Assembly: GCA_015179125.1 (NCBI GenBank)
Contig: WHVA01000551.1
Coordinates: 1 to 64,000, forward strand
DNA: 64,000 nucleotides
Direction: 5' to 3'
Source: Gautieria morchelliformis
Lineage: Eukaryota; Basidiomycota; Agaricomycetes; Gomphales; Gomphaceae
Below, piece after piece: positions 49,133-61,472 of this stretch (its first letter is position 1; every line of letters begins with the position of its first letter). Both the position numbers and the translations under genes were made by a program. The notes beneath the pieces are model-generated. The model had not been told where the DNA came from, ran no database searches, and saw only the letters and a list, made by a program, of their open reading frames with translations.

Positions 49133-49584
49133 TTAATTTCCGTTCTGTTGCACCTGGGAGCGTCGTCTCGCCTCGAGCTCCCTCGACCTTTGCTCTGCGG
49201 CGGCGAGGCGGTCCTGCATCTCCTGGAGGGTAAGAGGGCGGTGAGAGGAACAATGAGGGCTAGGATGAGCCAGCCCGTACCTTGAGCTTCTCGTCGAGCT
49301 TCTCGTTCTCCTCTGAGAGCTTCTCCAATTTCTCTGCCTCTTTTACGTTGTCCCTGCGAGCAGTGAGCGCAACCACGACGACGTCTATCCCCCTCTCACC
49401 TCACGCTCGCCTCGAGAATCGAGTCCATCGAGATTGAGAGGTCAAGGTGCGGCGCAGGGAGGACTGGCGGTGGGTCGACCTCGACGTCAGGTTTTCCCTC
49501 GTCGTCGTTGCGCTCGACGCTGAGGACGTGGTCAGCACACGCCGCTTATCGTAAGTAAGAACAGTACTGTTGCTGTTCAGCCAT
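49133..49584 (-). CDS. Small coiled-coil protein, function unknown
   Basis: Starts MAEQQQ, then an acidic block SVERNDDEGKPDVEVDPPP, then LDLSISMDSILEASV. A coiled-coil region follows (NVKEAEKLEKLSEENEKLDE and EMQDRLAAAEQRSRELEARR), ending QVQQNGN-stop (TAA 49133-49135). Three introns. About 110 residues. I do not recognise the family; the heptad-rich end suggests a partner-binding protein. Confidence 0.6.
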
Positions 49585-49775
49585 CGTCACCGTGTCGCCT
49601 GTGGAAAAGCAGTACTGGGCGCTTCCAAATACAGAGACAGGCCTGCGCCCAACCACCACCGCACGCCGTCCCCGCCGTCCTCCAGCACCTCTTGCTGGTT
49701 GTCCTACGCGTTCTACACGCCTCTTCATTAAACTACGCACAGTGCTAACAACACGCTCGAGGCACAAGGCAGACC

Positions 49776-51347
49776 ATGCCTTCGATCACAACCACCACCC
49801 TGGCCATGGACAACTCCCTCAGCACTCACGACCCCTTCCCCCTAGACCCTTCCTTAGAAGACCCACTGTCTACGGACACACATTTATTCCCTTCCTACCC
49901 ACCGTCGTCTTTTGCAAGCCCCGCCATGGATCTCCAGTATATCCTTGGGCCCACTATCATGCTCGACGACCAGCAGCAGCAGCAGCAGCACCATCATCAG
50001 TCACAGTCGCAGCTGCCTTTCCAGCACCAGGTCGTTCTGTCGCATTCTTCGCGCCCTGTACCTTCGTCTTCTCGCTCGGGTCCAGTTCCCCCAGCTCCGC
50101 CCCCGCTTGTCCGCTGTCCTCCCGAGCACGTCCATCCCCAACCAGACGACGCGATCATTAACTTTGACAGCAAGGTAGGCAAGCTATCTTCCCCACGATC
50201 CCTTCGTGTCCCGCTCACATTTCCGTAGACGCGTTCGTTTCCCAAACCCGCCAAGCCTTCTACGCCCTCCACTGCAGATCCCTACGCAGAAGACTTCCTA
50301 CGCGACATGCTCGGCGCCGACAAATGGGAGACCTTTTCCTCCCGCCTGTTCGAGCGTCGTTTAGGTGTTAAAGCAAAGAGTAAAGGAAAGAGCAAATCGG
50401 GCGATGAGGACGACGGAAAGTCCGGCGTCTCTGCAATCGAGTTTCTCGTCAAGGTCGAGGTCGTCAAGGAGATCCTGAGGGGCTATGTGCCCCATCCTTA
50501 TAACCCGTTGAAGTCGCTCACGCACCCCTACGCGCATGCGCCCACGGGTCAGGTCACCCTCACGCGCTCTACCGTCCTTCTCCTCTCGGGCTGGTCCAAC
50601 ACCCAGTTCTCATATTGGGCCCGCCGCGCAGAGGCCGTCTCCGTCCTCGCAGAGCACGACCCCCGCCTGCGTGCCGTTGGCGCCGCCCTCGCACGCCGAC
50701 TCCGCGACCCCCGCTTATCCGCCTCCGACGGCGACGACGACACAGACGAGGACGCCCTGGTCACCGGCAAGGGCCTCGACGCCATCGTCGACGAAGTCAA
50801 GAAGCGCACCGGCAAGAGCCAGTTCCTCCGCGGCAAGCACTCCTCTCTCGATCCCTACGGCACCGCCGTCGCACAGCTTGACCCCGAGCAGATACCACCC
50901 CCCACACAGTATTCCATGCCCACGTTCCAGGCCGAACGCTACGACCACGGCACGATGCGCATATTGGACTTGGAGCCCCCGCCCAGCATGGGTCCGCGTC
51001 CCCCGCCTGTCAGCCCGCCCGCCCTCCCAAAGCGCAGGCCCATACCCTCCTTGTCGAATGGATCCGCCTCGCAGGCCGTGTCCAACGACTCCAGCCCCGG
51101 CGCCATCGCGTCCATAGACAGCCAAACCGCCTCCCTCACCGTCTCTGGCCCCGATCATACCCCGGGGCCGTCAGACACCTGCAGCCCCCGCACAGCGCGG
51201 ACGTCCGCACGAAAGCCGTCCGTCGCATCCGACAACAACGCGCACCACTTCCCTGTCTCGGACTCGCGCTCCGAGGTCGAAGCCGGCGGGAAACGCAAAC
51301 CGGGCGATGGCGACCCGTCGTCTCAGAAGCGAGCCAGGCCGTTCTGA
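49776..51347 (+). CDS. Uncharacterised basidiomycete protein with poly-Q tract
   Basis: Two exons (49776-50174 and 50229-51347) encode about 505 residues. The first exon is Pro/Ser-rich and contains a QQQQQQHHH tract. The second begins with a conserved-looking globular block: DPYAEDFLRDMLGADKWETF, SSRLFERRLG, VSAIEFLVKVEVVKEILRGY, LTRSTVLLLSGWSNTQFSYW and RRAEAVSVLAEHDPRLRAVG. The rest is disordered, ending with a basic KKRARPF-like signal (SSQKRARPF). I do not know this family. The layout (poly-Q, disordered flanks, basic end) suggests a nuclear regulator, which is inference only. Confidence 0.7.
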
Positions 51348-51537
51348 GAGGCGGGTCCTACAGTGACGCCTTTTTTTTCGTATACTTCACTTGTCGAATC
51401 TGTATCATTGTTCTGCTCTGAGTGCATGTCTAGTACAAGTTCGCATCCAGTGTATTCTATCGTAATAGCTTGATGTTTGGTGCTAGCCGCTGCTTTACAG
51501 TAGGTGAAGTCGTTTTGTTGCCGACTCGGAGTTAACC

Positions 51538-51813
51538 ATGAACTTGAATGTCGGTCATGGTCTCGTAGTGGTCTCCTTTTTGCTGCTGCTCCTTGGCAGC
51601 TACGCAACACTCTTCAGCGCGTTTTATCCCGAGACTGGTATCTGGGTCAGTGAATCACGCTCACTGTGATGGACCCGTCTAACTCGGCTCAAGATGCTAG
51701 ACATACTCGCGCAAGACACGCACTACAAATACTGGATCGTCATGCTCATCCCTACCACCACATACTTCGTCATCGCCAACTGGGTCGGCTGGCAATACTA
51801 CCGCAACTCGTAG
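51538..51813 (+). CDS. PIG-Y-like GPI-GlcNAc transferase subunit
   Basis: A protein of about 73 residues with two membrane segments, from two exons. The first has GLVVVSFLLLLLGSYATLFS and PETGIW. The second has MLDILAQDTHYKYWIVMLIP, TTTYFVIANWVGWQYYRNS-stop. The DTHYKY and NWVGW-YRN pattern is that of PIG-Y, the small ER subunit of the enzyme that starts GPI-anchor synthesis. The family is poorly conserved, so the name is tentative, but the length, two-helix layout and motifs fit. Confidence 0.72.
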
Positions 51814-51920
51814 CGTCCGAGATGGGTGACATAGAGAGTGCGTAGCGATACAACTGGGTACATACAATACACGGTGCGGCAGACCAAAAATGCACGTAGA
51901 ACAATACAAATGCTCGATCC

Positions 51921-54900
51921 CTATCTAGATTTTGCCCTGTCACCAGTCAAGCCATAAAGACGTGCGCCTCGCAGTTCGTTCCATAGTCTATCCCGCATGC
52001 CATCAGTATTTGCTAGAACCTCAGTTCGAGGAGATGGGTGTTCCGTAGTCGCAGCACGCACACGCAACGTCCCAGGGCGTGATCCAAGCCGGCTTGAGAT
52101 CTCCCTGATGCGCACAGCCGGCGCAGGTTCAGTAGGAGTGGGACCCTTGTCATTCCTTGACGCAGCCTCTGTGGTCCCTGAGATTTGGGAACGTAGCGGC
52201 CGATGCAGCAGCGGTCGCAAATGTAGTGTATCGGGCGGCTGTTGCCCGGAGGCAGGAGGTTTATAGCCGGGGCTAGGCAGCCGAAGGTACCGGGCGCGTC
52301 TGTGGGGAGTTGTAACACCATTATCCGGCAAACTGACTGACTGCTACTCACGCGACGGCCTTGAGTGCAATCTTCAACCGCTGGGCTTCCTTCCATCTCT
52401 CGAACATATTCGCTAGGCCACGTTACATATTGCTCTCTAGGGAAAATCTGCAACGTACATAGGACACGTTTTGCGTCTGTTTCCCGAGCCTTGCGGGCTT
52501 GTACAGCTAAGGGCATGGCGGCACGCCACCTATCCCACGATTTGGTCTTGAGATGGGTTGCATATAGCCGGATGCCTGGAACAGACTGGTAGTGTGTAAG
52601 TAGGGCGTTTTATGCATCAGGGTGAACCCACCTTGCTGCGTGAATACCAGGTGGCGAAAACCCTATAAAGAAGACTGCTTTGATTTTGGATAATAGCTCG
52701 ATATTCCTGTATGAGATGGATGAGGCCGCGTGTTTGATAGTGATAAGAGCGTAACTTGCCAGATCTCGAAGCCGGTTCTCACGGAAGCGATCCCTCCAAG
52801 CCTCCCAGGCAGCTGCCAATATTTCTAACCGCAGTTCATCTTCACGTTCAGCCAGGCGCATGCGGCGACTCTTCGACTTGCGAGCGGCTGCCAGCCATTT
52901 GATAAACATGCGACGTAACGTGTCTAGAGACACCGTGCATCAGCGTCACGGTGGTTAAGCCTTGCTGCGCGAATGCACATACCCTCGCGTTTGACATCCT
53001 GAAAGCTATTGACAAGGCTTAGGTTCTCGACATGTCGGAGACACTTGTCTCTCCACTTGGTGAACACGACCCTGTGGTGTTAAATTACTACTGGGATAGT
53101 GTAATCGTTAATCACAGGGACCCACCCCGCTATTTCCCTGTCATGTTGTTCCGTGGTGTCTATTTGCCGAAGCTTGATGAAAACAACTCGATTCGTCCAA
53201 TGTTGGACTATGGTCACAAGCAACCGCTATTGCACCGATAATAAGCAATCTTGAAACATGGAATGCATCAAACACACTCGACAAGTCCGTTTCTGAAACT
53301 TTTTGATGAGCTGCTCTTGCTGTTTTCTACGGCGTATAGTGTCTAACCACTCTGCAAGCAAGTTAGTGTACCATCCCATAAGAAATCATGATTAACACAG
53401 CTACTTGAAAATACCCTTCGTAATCTCTCGCGGTCCAATTCTTGAACCCGGCGATGTCTCTTCTTCTTCTCTAGGACGAGACGCCATTTGTCCCACACAC
53501 CTCTTTCAAGAAAGTACTTTCTAGCCATGCTTGCCTTCCTCGCTCGTTTGAGTGCGGCACGAAGTCGTAGGCGCCAAACGAGAAGCGTTCGTGACAAAAG
53601 GCCAGCGGCATAACGCTGCTCAACTAATTGAAGGTTGCTTTGGAAGAGACTACGACGCCTCGCCCAGGCATCGAATACCGACGCCAGTAATAAACGCGAA
53701 GCATACTTAGAATATGATACGGCCCGTTCTATTATTTGCTCAACAGTGATCGTGTCTAAGGACGAGATAAGCGTACCTTCAAGCAGCTTTTGTTCCTGAA
53801 AGCGCCGCCGCCATACTAGAAACGCATCCTTTGTTAACCTGGCGCTCTGGACTCTGTCGAGTAAGTGTCCTCGTTCTCGGGCAACCCATACTCGGATGAT
53901 CGCGCGCAAAAGGAGGTCGTCGCGACGTTTCAGATATTTATCGCCCCGAGAATCCAGAACCTGTGAAACTTCAGTAATCCTCAAAGATACGCCAGAATAC
54001 TGGCCTACACAAATGTGTGCCTTGGCCCTTCGCCAAGCTGCAAAGACACCTGTGAGAAGCCTCTTGGTCTGGTGCACATCAGCACAGTGGTTATCCTGAC
54101 TGGGAAAAATGATCTTAGTGTCGCCAAAACCGGAAGTAGATGGCATACAGGATGCGGATCCAAGTCTCGAAAGCCGCTACCATGATCCTGTGAGAGACTT
54201 TATCAACCAGGTACTTCTCCGCGTCACGCATTTGGACGCGACGGGTCCACATCTGCATGGCATTCTCGAGCTTCCGATGGGCTTGTGTATCCTCAAATCC
54301 ATCAGCTATGGTTTCTAAGTGGTCGACCTCTCCCAGTTTTGATATCCAACGGCGAAATGCTTTTAGAAGGGTATTCCGCTTGTACAGCTGTTGCGATAAG
54401 CACATGTGACGCCATTTCTAAATTTGATGTGATTCTCAGATGACTTCCAAGTCATCATCCATGGCAACTTACTGTCCAGGCATCGAAGCGGGTTTTCTCT
54501 TCTCCCTTCTGTCTGAAATATATCATTTTGCTTCTCATTTCTTCCCTCCATCCAAAGATTCTTCTGCGATGAGCCTGTTCCTTCCAGAAATTAAGCAGCG
54601 CACGCATAATTTTAAGCCGTGCCACTTCAGCTGCCCGCTCAGCTATCTGTCGGCGTCCAACAGCTCTCATTCTCCATCGCGAGAAGTATTTTTGCAGCTG
54701 GATGTGGTTTCTAGCATCATCAATTTGACTCTGTGTAGTCTGCATCATACTCGATCAGTAGCATAAAAGGAGGCGCAGGCAAAGGGGACCACATACGCGT
54801 ATCCATTCCAGTCCCTCTAGCCATGTCCGAAAGCACATTGAAAGTAGAGACTCCCTTCGAATGCGAGTAGCATCTTCCAGCTGTCTTGCCTGTTCGATCT

Positions 54901-55711
54901 TTCTCCAAGCGTCCGCCTCGTTGATTCGACCAGTTCGTTGCTCATGTGAGTTTCCCGTCATGCTTGTGAAAGGTGGGGCTGGTGGATGTGTTTGATTCCT
55001 CCGAAATCGAGGCAGTGGGGGTGTGGAGGATCGTACTGGCTCCTCCACAATATCGCTAGTAGCTGAGGGTGACGCCGGAGCAGGTCGTGGGGGAAAAGCA
55101 AAAAGTTGACGTATTGGGAAGGAACGCCGGGGTGTTGTCAGTGACATTGCGAATTCAGAGCTAAGATCCAGAGGTGTCTTCGTGTCTACCTTGGAGGAGG
55201 AGGAGGATTCGATCTGGAAAGGTCGACTTAAAGGTAGGATTGGGCGATGTAGAGGATCGACGGCTGTTTCGGTGTCATCGGCATGCGAGTGCAGAGTAAA
55301 CACATCCTCTTCATGCTGGGAACGTGGAAGTCCAGTAGTGAGCTTCGCAGGTAGCACCCTCCCATCAGGACTCTGAGTTGTGACTTTAGGCACATCTAGC
55401 CCTAACTGATCCTTGACGATACTCCATTTCGTACCCCAATTGGCACCTTTAATGACTCCGAGTTTGAGCAGTTGCTTGTAGTACACAACATCATTACCAG
55501 GATCAAGTCCGCGTTGACGCAATACTTCACTGTAAGCCTTGAAGATGGTCATGAACGCGGTAGCGTCTGGGGCTTTCGCGATGATGGCATCTAGAACTTC
55601 CGCATCCTGCGGTGAGAGGGTGGATAGAGCAGGATCGAGGGATGAGGTAGTGGAGGACCGTGAGACATCCTGCATGTTCAGTGGTTGACGAATCTTCTGC
55701 AAACGCGACAT
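51921..55711 (-). CDS. sfi1: SFI1, centrin-binding spindle pole body protein
   Basis: SFI1 forms a long helix that binds centrin at many repeats and drives spindle pole body duplication. The N-terminal part (MSRLQKIRQPLNMQDVSRSS) has an SFI1-type helical region and Ser/Pro-rich linker. The middle is an array of SFI1 repeats with the typical W after a hydrophobic-Lys/Arg pattern: LLNFWKEQAHRR, LLKAFRRWISKL, VFAAWRRAKAHI, AIIRVWVARERG, LVWRLRLRAALKR, FIKWLAAARKSK and AWEAWRDRFREN. About ten or more repeats are visible. The C-terminal part is Pro/Arg-rich and ends GDRAKSR. Many introns. Confidence 0.87.
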
Positions 55712-56019
55712 TTCGATTTTGGAGCTGAGATAGACCTAGAAATATATATGTGGAACTGGCTTCCCGTGCCAAACGCGTAGATTTGCGAAACTGAACCGCT
55801 AACCCGCGGCCTAGAGGTCAGGCGTGGATCCAACGGCAAATTAATGGTAGTCGCGGTCTGAATTAGCATATGTCCTAAACATGACATCGTTAATCATAAA
55901 GTTGAGTACCACGAGAGACTAGCACAGTACTTTATTATAACCTTGTGGTCGACAGTCGTGGTCCTCCCAAAGCGCGGGGTTTGCATCCGCGAATATAAGC
56001 GCCACATGATAAGTACAGG
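55712..56019. other. Gap between SFI1 start and TOP3 end
   Basis: No gene is seen. It probably holds the SFI1 promoter and TOP3 3' untranslated region. Confidence 0.4.
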
Positions 56020-59000
56020 TCAACTAAGGTCTGCAGCAGTCACAAAAGTCTTTTTTCTTCCACGTCCACCTCGCTTTCCACCTCTGGTCCCCCTTCCTCG
56101 CTTTCCTCCGTGACTACCACTGGTAAACTTCTTCCCACCACGTCCCCCTCCAGAACGATCGCCATTTGGACAAGCTGTACACTAGTTGACATTTAGATGA
56201 AAGAAAGCTGTTGATATACTTGCCATTGCTCCAATGTCCAGATTCTCCACACTGCCCACAAGGTCACGCAAGCAAGATGAGTTTGATAAATTTCTACGTA
56301 CCTTGTAGCATTCCCCAGAGGTCCCTCCGCCCATGGTGCCGCTTCTCTTCATTACTTGCAAGCCGCCATCATTCGGACATGCTGGTGTAATTTTCAAATC
56401 GCGAATTTGAGCCCTTTCGTTGACATACATCTTACTTACCATTACTCCAATGTCCAGCTTCCCCGCACTTGAAGGTATGGATCAGGCTGGGAAGACCAGT
56501 GACTCGTAAGCTCTTACCTTGAAGCATTCGTCAGTGGGCTGGCTTCCTGCTCTATTAGGGAGACCAGTGTGACGTTTCTTTCCACTAGTCGAGCCATTTG
56601 GACATGCTGTTTTCCAGTGGAATGTTGTTCATTTTCAAGATATGAGAGACCTACCATTGCTCCAATGTCCGGCCTCTCCGCACTTACCGAAACAACTGTG
56701 GTCAGACTTAAGAAACGTAAGCGGTGAAAATCTCACTTTGAAACATTCCCCTGTGGGTTGGCTCCCTCCTTGCCCAGAATCAGAGCCCCTAACCCCCCCT
56801 CCGCTTGAGCCTTGATCATCATCCCACTCAAAGAAACCACATCTGGCCTTTTCCGAGTTTGGACATGTCCAAAACACTCTACCTTTGTTCACGCCTTCCT
56901 TTGCGACTGTCCTCTGTATGGCCGTCATATCACATTTGCATCGCTTGCAGTTAATTGAGGTTGCATTTGTCGAGCCCTGGACCTCAGATCGAAATAAGGT
57001 AGTACGCAAAGGTCATAATAGAAATCGGGCTTACAGAACGCTCCGTCTGTGTTCTCTTTGAGGGGATAGTTCTTGAAGGGGGAGCGCTGGCTTGGGCACT
57101 GGAAGGACCATCCAACCATTCAAAGAAATCACAAGCACCCTGATTACCGCAGCTTAGAAACTTGCGACCCTTATTCGCAGACTCCTTGACAACAGTTCGC
57201 TCAGCAGCAGGTACACTGCATTTACACTGGTTGTCGGCAGCTTGTGCTGTAGAAATTGCCGTCGGGGGATTAGTGCGAGGCCCTGCGGCCGCTGGAGGTG
57301 GGGGAGGTTCGTCGAAATCTATAATGCAACGTGAGTCGTATTTGGGCCACGAATGGTCTAGAAATGGCTTCACCATCACTGTCAGAATCGTTAGGGGACC
57401 TTGGGGCACATCCACCTCCACGCCCCGGGGCACCACGTCCGCGACCACCACCTCTAGGGAGATTTCGGCCCCGACCGTTACCGCCTCTTCCTCCCCGTCC
57501 TCTCGGGACTTCATCGTTGCCTCCGTCCCCCCCATCGCCTCCTTGACCGCGCAAATATTTCTGTACACTCTAAGAAAAGTAGGGTAAGGCAGTGTTGATG
57601 CCACACAGGATGCCATATACGCACAGCCACAACCTTTTCGAACTGAGTGCGAGCTCTGACGAAAACTTCCTTGTATTGTTCAATACTTTCTGCCAACATC
57701 TGGTGTTTCGTTGTGGTGCCCTCGCAAACTCGAACCATATTTCTCTCCGTCTTCGTATTATGAGAAATGTAATGTGAAAGGTGAAAGCAGGTATTCGGCT
57801 GAACTTACCTCACGCCGTAGCTGTGGCTTGCTAAGGCTTTTCTCAAAACCAATCTTGTTGTAACCCTCAATAAGACCGATGCCCAGTGTGGAAGGAACAA
57901 GGTACTTGGTGGATCCCTCCATACGTTCAATGACATATTCCCGGTCAATGATCGTTTGGATGTGCTGCGCTATGGTGGCGTCCGTCCCTTTAGGAATTCA
58001 AAACCGGCCGTAAGGAATATATATTATATAAAGGGTTGTCATGACCAACCAATGCCGTTCTTATCCATTAAGCCCACCAGATCAGCCTCGGTGAGCAAAG
58101 TAGGTCGCGTGGTCAGACCTTCCTTCAGTTCACACACAGAAGGCATGAACTCCTCTCCTTCATCAAAGTCAGGTATATGCTTGCCATTCCATTTATCATA
58201 TGGGAAGACATCCAGATAGTTACGATGGATAACCTGCAGACCTGTGCAAGTAGCATATTTAGCAAATAATATCGGGGAAATGCAATTGTGTACCAGTAGC
58301 AAAAAATTCATCGCCACCGCATACAGCATCTACGGTGGTTTCCCAACCTTCAGCATCTTTGGAACAACATGCCAGAAACCTGCGAGTAATGTACTCATAT
58401 ACTCGCTTCTCGTCACCGGTAAGGTTGGCGGCATGCGCCGTTGGGTGGATGGGTGGATGAGCTTGGTCATTTTTCTTTCCTTTGCGTGGTAGACCGAATC
58501 CGCCTTCCTGGAGACTAAATTGCCCAGTTGAGTCCCAAGATATGTGCTCTATTTGTGACATACTTGGTAGCGAACGGTCCCCAACTAGGATCAACCGATT
58601 GTTTCTGAATCAAAGCCATGAAGTCAAATTGCACATCAAATTGATCTGTCTCTGTGCGAGGATACGATAGGAAACCCTGTTGATAGAGCTTCTCTGCGAC
58701 CTGTAGTATATGGGACTTTGATCGGAACCCGCCATTAGCAAAATGTTCGACAACCCACATCAAGAATTTTCTTTGGCGCCAATTTAAGAAGCCTAGAACC
58801 GGACTTCTGAAGTTCTACAGTGGTGAGAGGTAACGGTTTCCTTAATCCTTTTTCAAAAGGGTGTGATTTCTGCATGGACAGGCTACTCACCACTTCTTTG
58901 TAGGTTTTTGAGTTACGCTTGTTACCCTGGCAGTGGGGTTGTTCACAACTCCTTCGTAAATGGCTAGGCTCACGTCGAAGTCGAAAAGCCGTCCCCTTCG

Positions 59001-59929
59001 CCAAGTAAATTCGGTTGCTTCACCCGTGTCGTCGCTCATCTTAGAGTCTGACGATCTACCAAGGGCAAGATAGATGTACCAAAAAGGTTCTGGCGAGAAC
59101 GATTTTACTTGTTCGTAACGCGACACGACAAAACCAAGAGTAGGGAACTGGCACGGCCCTAATACAAGCGGATGACTAGGGTAAAGTTCAGAGCCAAAAG
59201 CCATTCTCACCGTAGGATATTGTCTGTTGACCTAATTCTCCAAATCGTGGCTGGAGGATTAGACTCTGCATCCTCGTAAACGCGGCCCCTAGTCGCAGAT
59301 CGAGAATAGTCCTTGCATCCACTGCATCAGCTTGAGCTTTATCAAGTTCAACAGGGTTCTGGGCAGCATGATGGATCTGTCTAATGTACTGTAAATAGAA
59401 GAATATTGATTCTGCAGTGACACGTACTGAGCAATGATGGCACTAAATTTGGCTCTTTTCACCCGGATATTGTTATTGGCTTTTCTACAAACCTTAGCCA
59501 CCTCCATGCCAATGTTTTCACCCTCTCGATCACAATCTGTCCATATCATGAGCATCTGACTCTTGCGAGCTTCAGAGATGAGGTTTCGCTCTATGCTTTT
59601 CTTGTCTTCAGCTACTTTGGTCTCAACGGGTGCTTCGAAAAGAATGAGCGGATCGCATGAGGTCCAGCTGCGGTGCATGGGACCGAAATCAGAGAACATT
59701 AGATGCCCAGAGACCGAGGTTACGGTGTAAGTATCGCGCGTCCGTGGGTAAGCAAAGTCGTAATTCTTTATATATTTGTTCTGCGTCGTTCGCTATTGGG
59801 TTACAGGCAGGAAATCAAACATAGCTTCTTGGGAATATGCTAACTTACCGTAGCAAATTGTCCGCCCGAGAGAATCTGAGAAACAGATTTCGCAATAGAG
59901 GGTTTTTCCGCCACACAAAGGACGTGCAT
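56020..59929 (-). CDS. top3: DNA topoisomerase III (type IA)
   Basis: TOP3 decatenates single-stranded DNA with a Sgs1/BLM-type helicase and Rmi1 to dissolve recombination intermediates. The Toprim start is MHVLCVAEKPSIAKSVSQIL; MLMIWTDCDREGENIG carries the metal-binding acidic residues. LRLGAAFTR and CQFPTLGFVVSRYEQV follow. The active-site Tyr is in GFLSYPRTETD. Then HPPIHPT, GTDATIAQHI and STLGIGLIEGY. After a Gly/Arg-rich linker there are two GRF zinc fingers (KGRKFLSCGNQGACDFFEW and KGRVFWTCPNSEKARCGFFE) and three CCHC zinc knuckles of the form CFKCGEAGHWSNACP. The knuckles are coded by matching exon sets with 28-nt micro-exons. The end is Gly/Arg/Lys-rich. Many introns, the last a GC-AG intron. 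Confidence 0.95.
56224..56682 (-). repeat. Three matched 28-nt micro-exons in TOP3
   Basis: The micro-exons lie at 56655-56682, 56440-56467 and 56224-56251. Each is 28 nt, begins TGYGGRGA and ends TGGAGYAATG, coding CGEAGHWSN or CGESGHWSN plus one base. Each is followed by an exon starting with the codon remainder of Ala and then CPN. The upstream exons end ECFK, ECFK and ECYK at the same phase. So each CCHC knuckle is split at the same two places, as expected from tandem duplication of a two-exon unit with both introns kept. The intron sequences have diverged from each other. Confidence 0.92.
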
Positions 59930-60892
59930 CGTTACAATAGGGCCTTTCAGAGTAGAGGTTTTAATGGGGACTTGAGAAGGCGTTTCGTGCCCCAAATTCT
60001 CACTGAATACTGCCTCTGGTGGGATCGAGTCGGAAATACAGTAAATACTACTGTAATGCCTCGGTTGCGCGTGTGGGATCACGTGATCGTGTTGTTTGCT
60101 CTGGACAAATATGAAGCTAAAATGAATAATGTCCTCCCACGTTACATTTCGGTCCCCGACATCCCGCATCTGCCCAGCATCATCAGCGACCCCTCACAAC
60201 TTTTAGCCACCACTCTAATACATATCCGAATTCTGCCAACCAAACTTAGTTTTCAAGCTACGGGTCAGTACATCCTAGTAAAATTGTCAGGTTAGAGTAT
60301 CTCCCCCGTTTTATCCTATTATGCTTAGTTTAACCCTATAGGCCTTAGCCCAAGTGGCACACATCCTTCCAGTGTATATCTTTCTGGATATTCTATCCTC
60401 TGTGTCTGTATGTATAGTAAGACAGTATTATGTATTTCTGTTCATTTCCTAGGTCGAAGCCGCCGACCCCATTCAACCTGTTCGTTCCCATCGACTTCCT
60501 TGCGTATCTTCCAATCTCCTGTCTCTATGATAATCCCCGGTCTAGGTAAGCTTTCCATGCTATACCCATTCTCACCCTTTCTAATCAATAACTTGGGTAT
60601 GATATCATTGAGTAGGTAGCTGTGACCAGAAAAAAAAAGGTAACTTGGTTCAAATGGATTTCGAAGGTTAGGATGAGGGCCCCGATCATGCTCCAGTTCT
60701 TTGTTACGTATCGGGATTTCCACAAGTCGGAACTAGAAAGGACAGCGGCTTCAACTTATGTGTTGTGCCCCTAATAAACTATTGTCCTAGGTATTTCGGA
60801 AACGTAGGTCGGAAATCGGAAAGTATTGAACTGAGGTAATCCAGAACTTGAGTCGGAAAACGGAAGACGGAGAGACAGAGGTCTTGCTAAAC
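59930..60892. other. Gap upstream of TOP3, no recognised gene
   Basis: A plus-strand ORF of 152 codons (59837-60295) overlaps the TOP3 start and has no domain. A minus-strand ORF of 93 codons (60442-60723) is also present without supporting features. The stretch from about 60770 becomes repeat-like. Confidence 0.4.
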
Positions 60893-61224
60893 TCACTGTG
60901 CTAAGAACAGGAGATAGAGCGAAGGAAATCACGTATTGAAGGCGATTATCTGATTGCAGAATAACAGACATACATGAGAGGCTTTTATACAAGGAGTTGA
61001 GACAACATGTAATGAGATGGTACTAAGCAAATTCTGGGGGGAGCGGAAGTCGGGTAGACATACGTGGGAACTAACTAATTGGGAACAATGGGACTACAAG
61101 GGGGGTTCAGGGTAAGGTAAAACAATGGCAAAGAACAAGGGGTCGGAAAACATATCTGACAACGAACTACAAGGTGGACCGGATACATGATCTTGATAAA
61201 CGATGAAGTGGGTCCGGTGGGTCC
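60893..61224 (-). repeat. LTR-like dispersed repeat, copy B
   Basis: Its first 245 bp align with copy A at 3551-3800. On the minus strand a TATAAAAG box near 60985 lies about 90 bp before an end reading TTAGCACA, the layout of an LTR promoter and end. The inverted-repeat unit begins directly at its right side, so that unit seems to have inserted in or next to it. Confidence 0.5.
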
Positions 61225-61440
61225 GTGTAAAGATGTCGATCTTACGACCTTGTATCACAAGGGCACTGCAGAACTTGACCAATGAGTGGTATTCTGAATG
61301 CTACATAGTGACAGGTAAGAGTAAGATGTGATGGGAACCGCTGGCCGGTTCCCACGCACAAACTATACAGTGGGTCCCTAAGGGGCCCACTGGGATTATG
61401 TAATAACTATTGTACATGTAGATACATAGGTTATTTACAC
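61225..61440 (+). repeat. Left 216-bp inverted repeat
   Basis: It matches the reverse complement of 63735-63950 at all but about five positions. It contains two hairpins: 61333-61353 (stem GGGAACCG, loop CTGGC) and 61370-61390 (GTGGGTCCC against GGGGCCCAC, one mismatch). Confidence 0.9.
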
Positions 61441-61472
61441 CCTCCCCCTCTATAGACAACTATAGGGGTCAA

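Noticed and set aside
59837-60295. Plus-strand ORF of 152 codons over the TOP3 start
   Set aside because: It is antisense to conserved TOP3 codons and has no domain.
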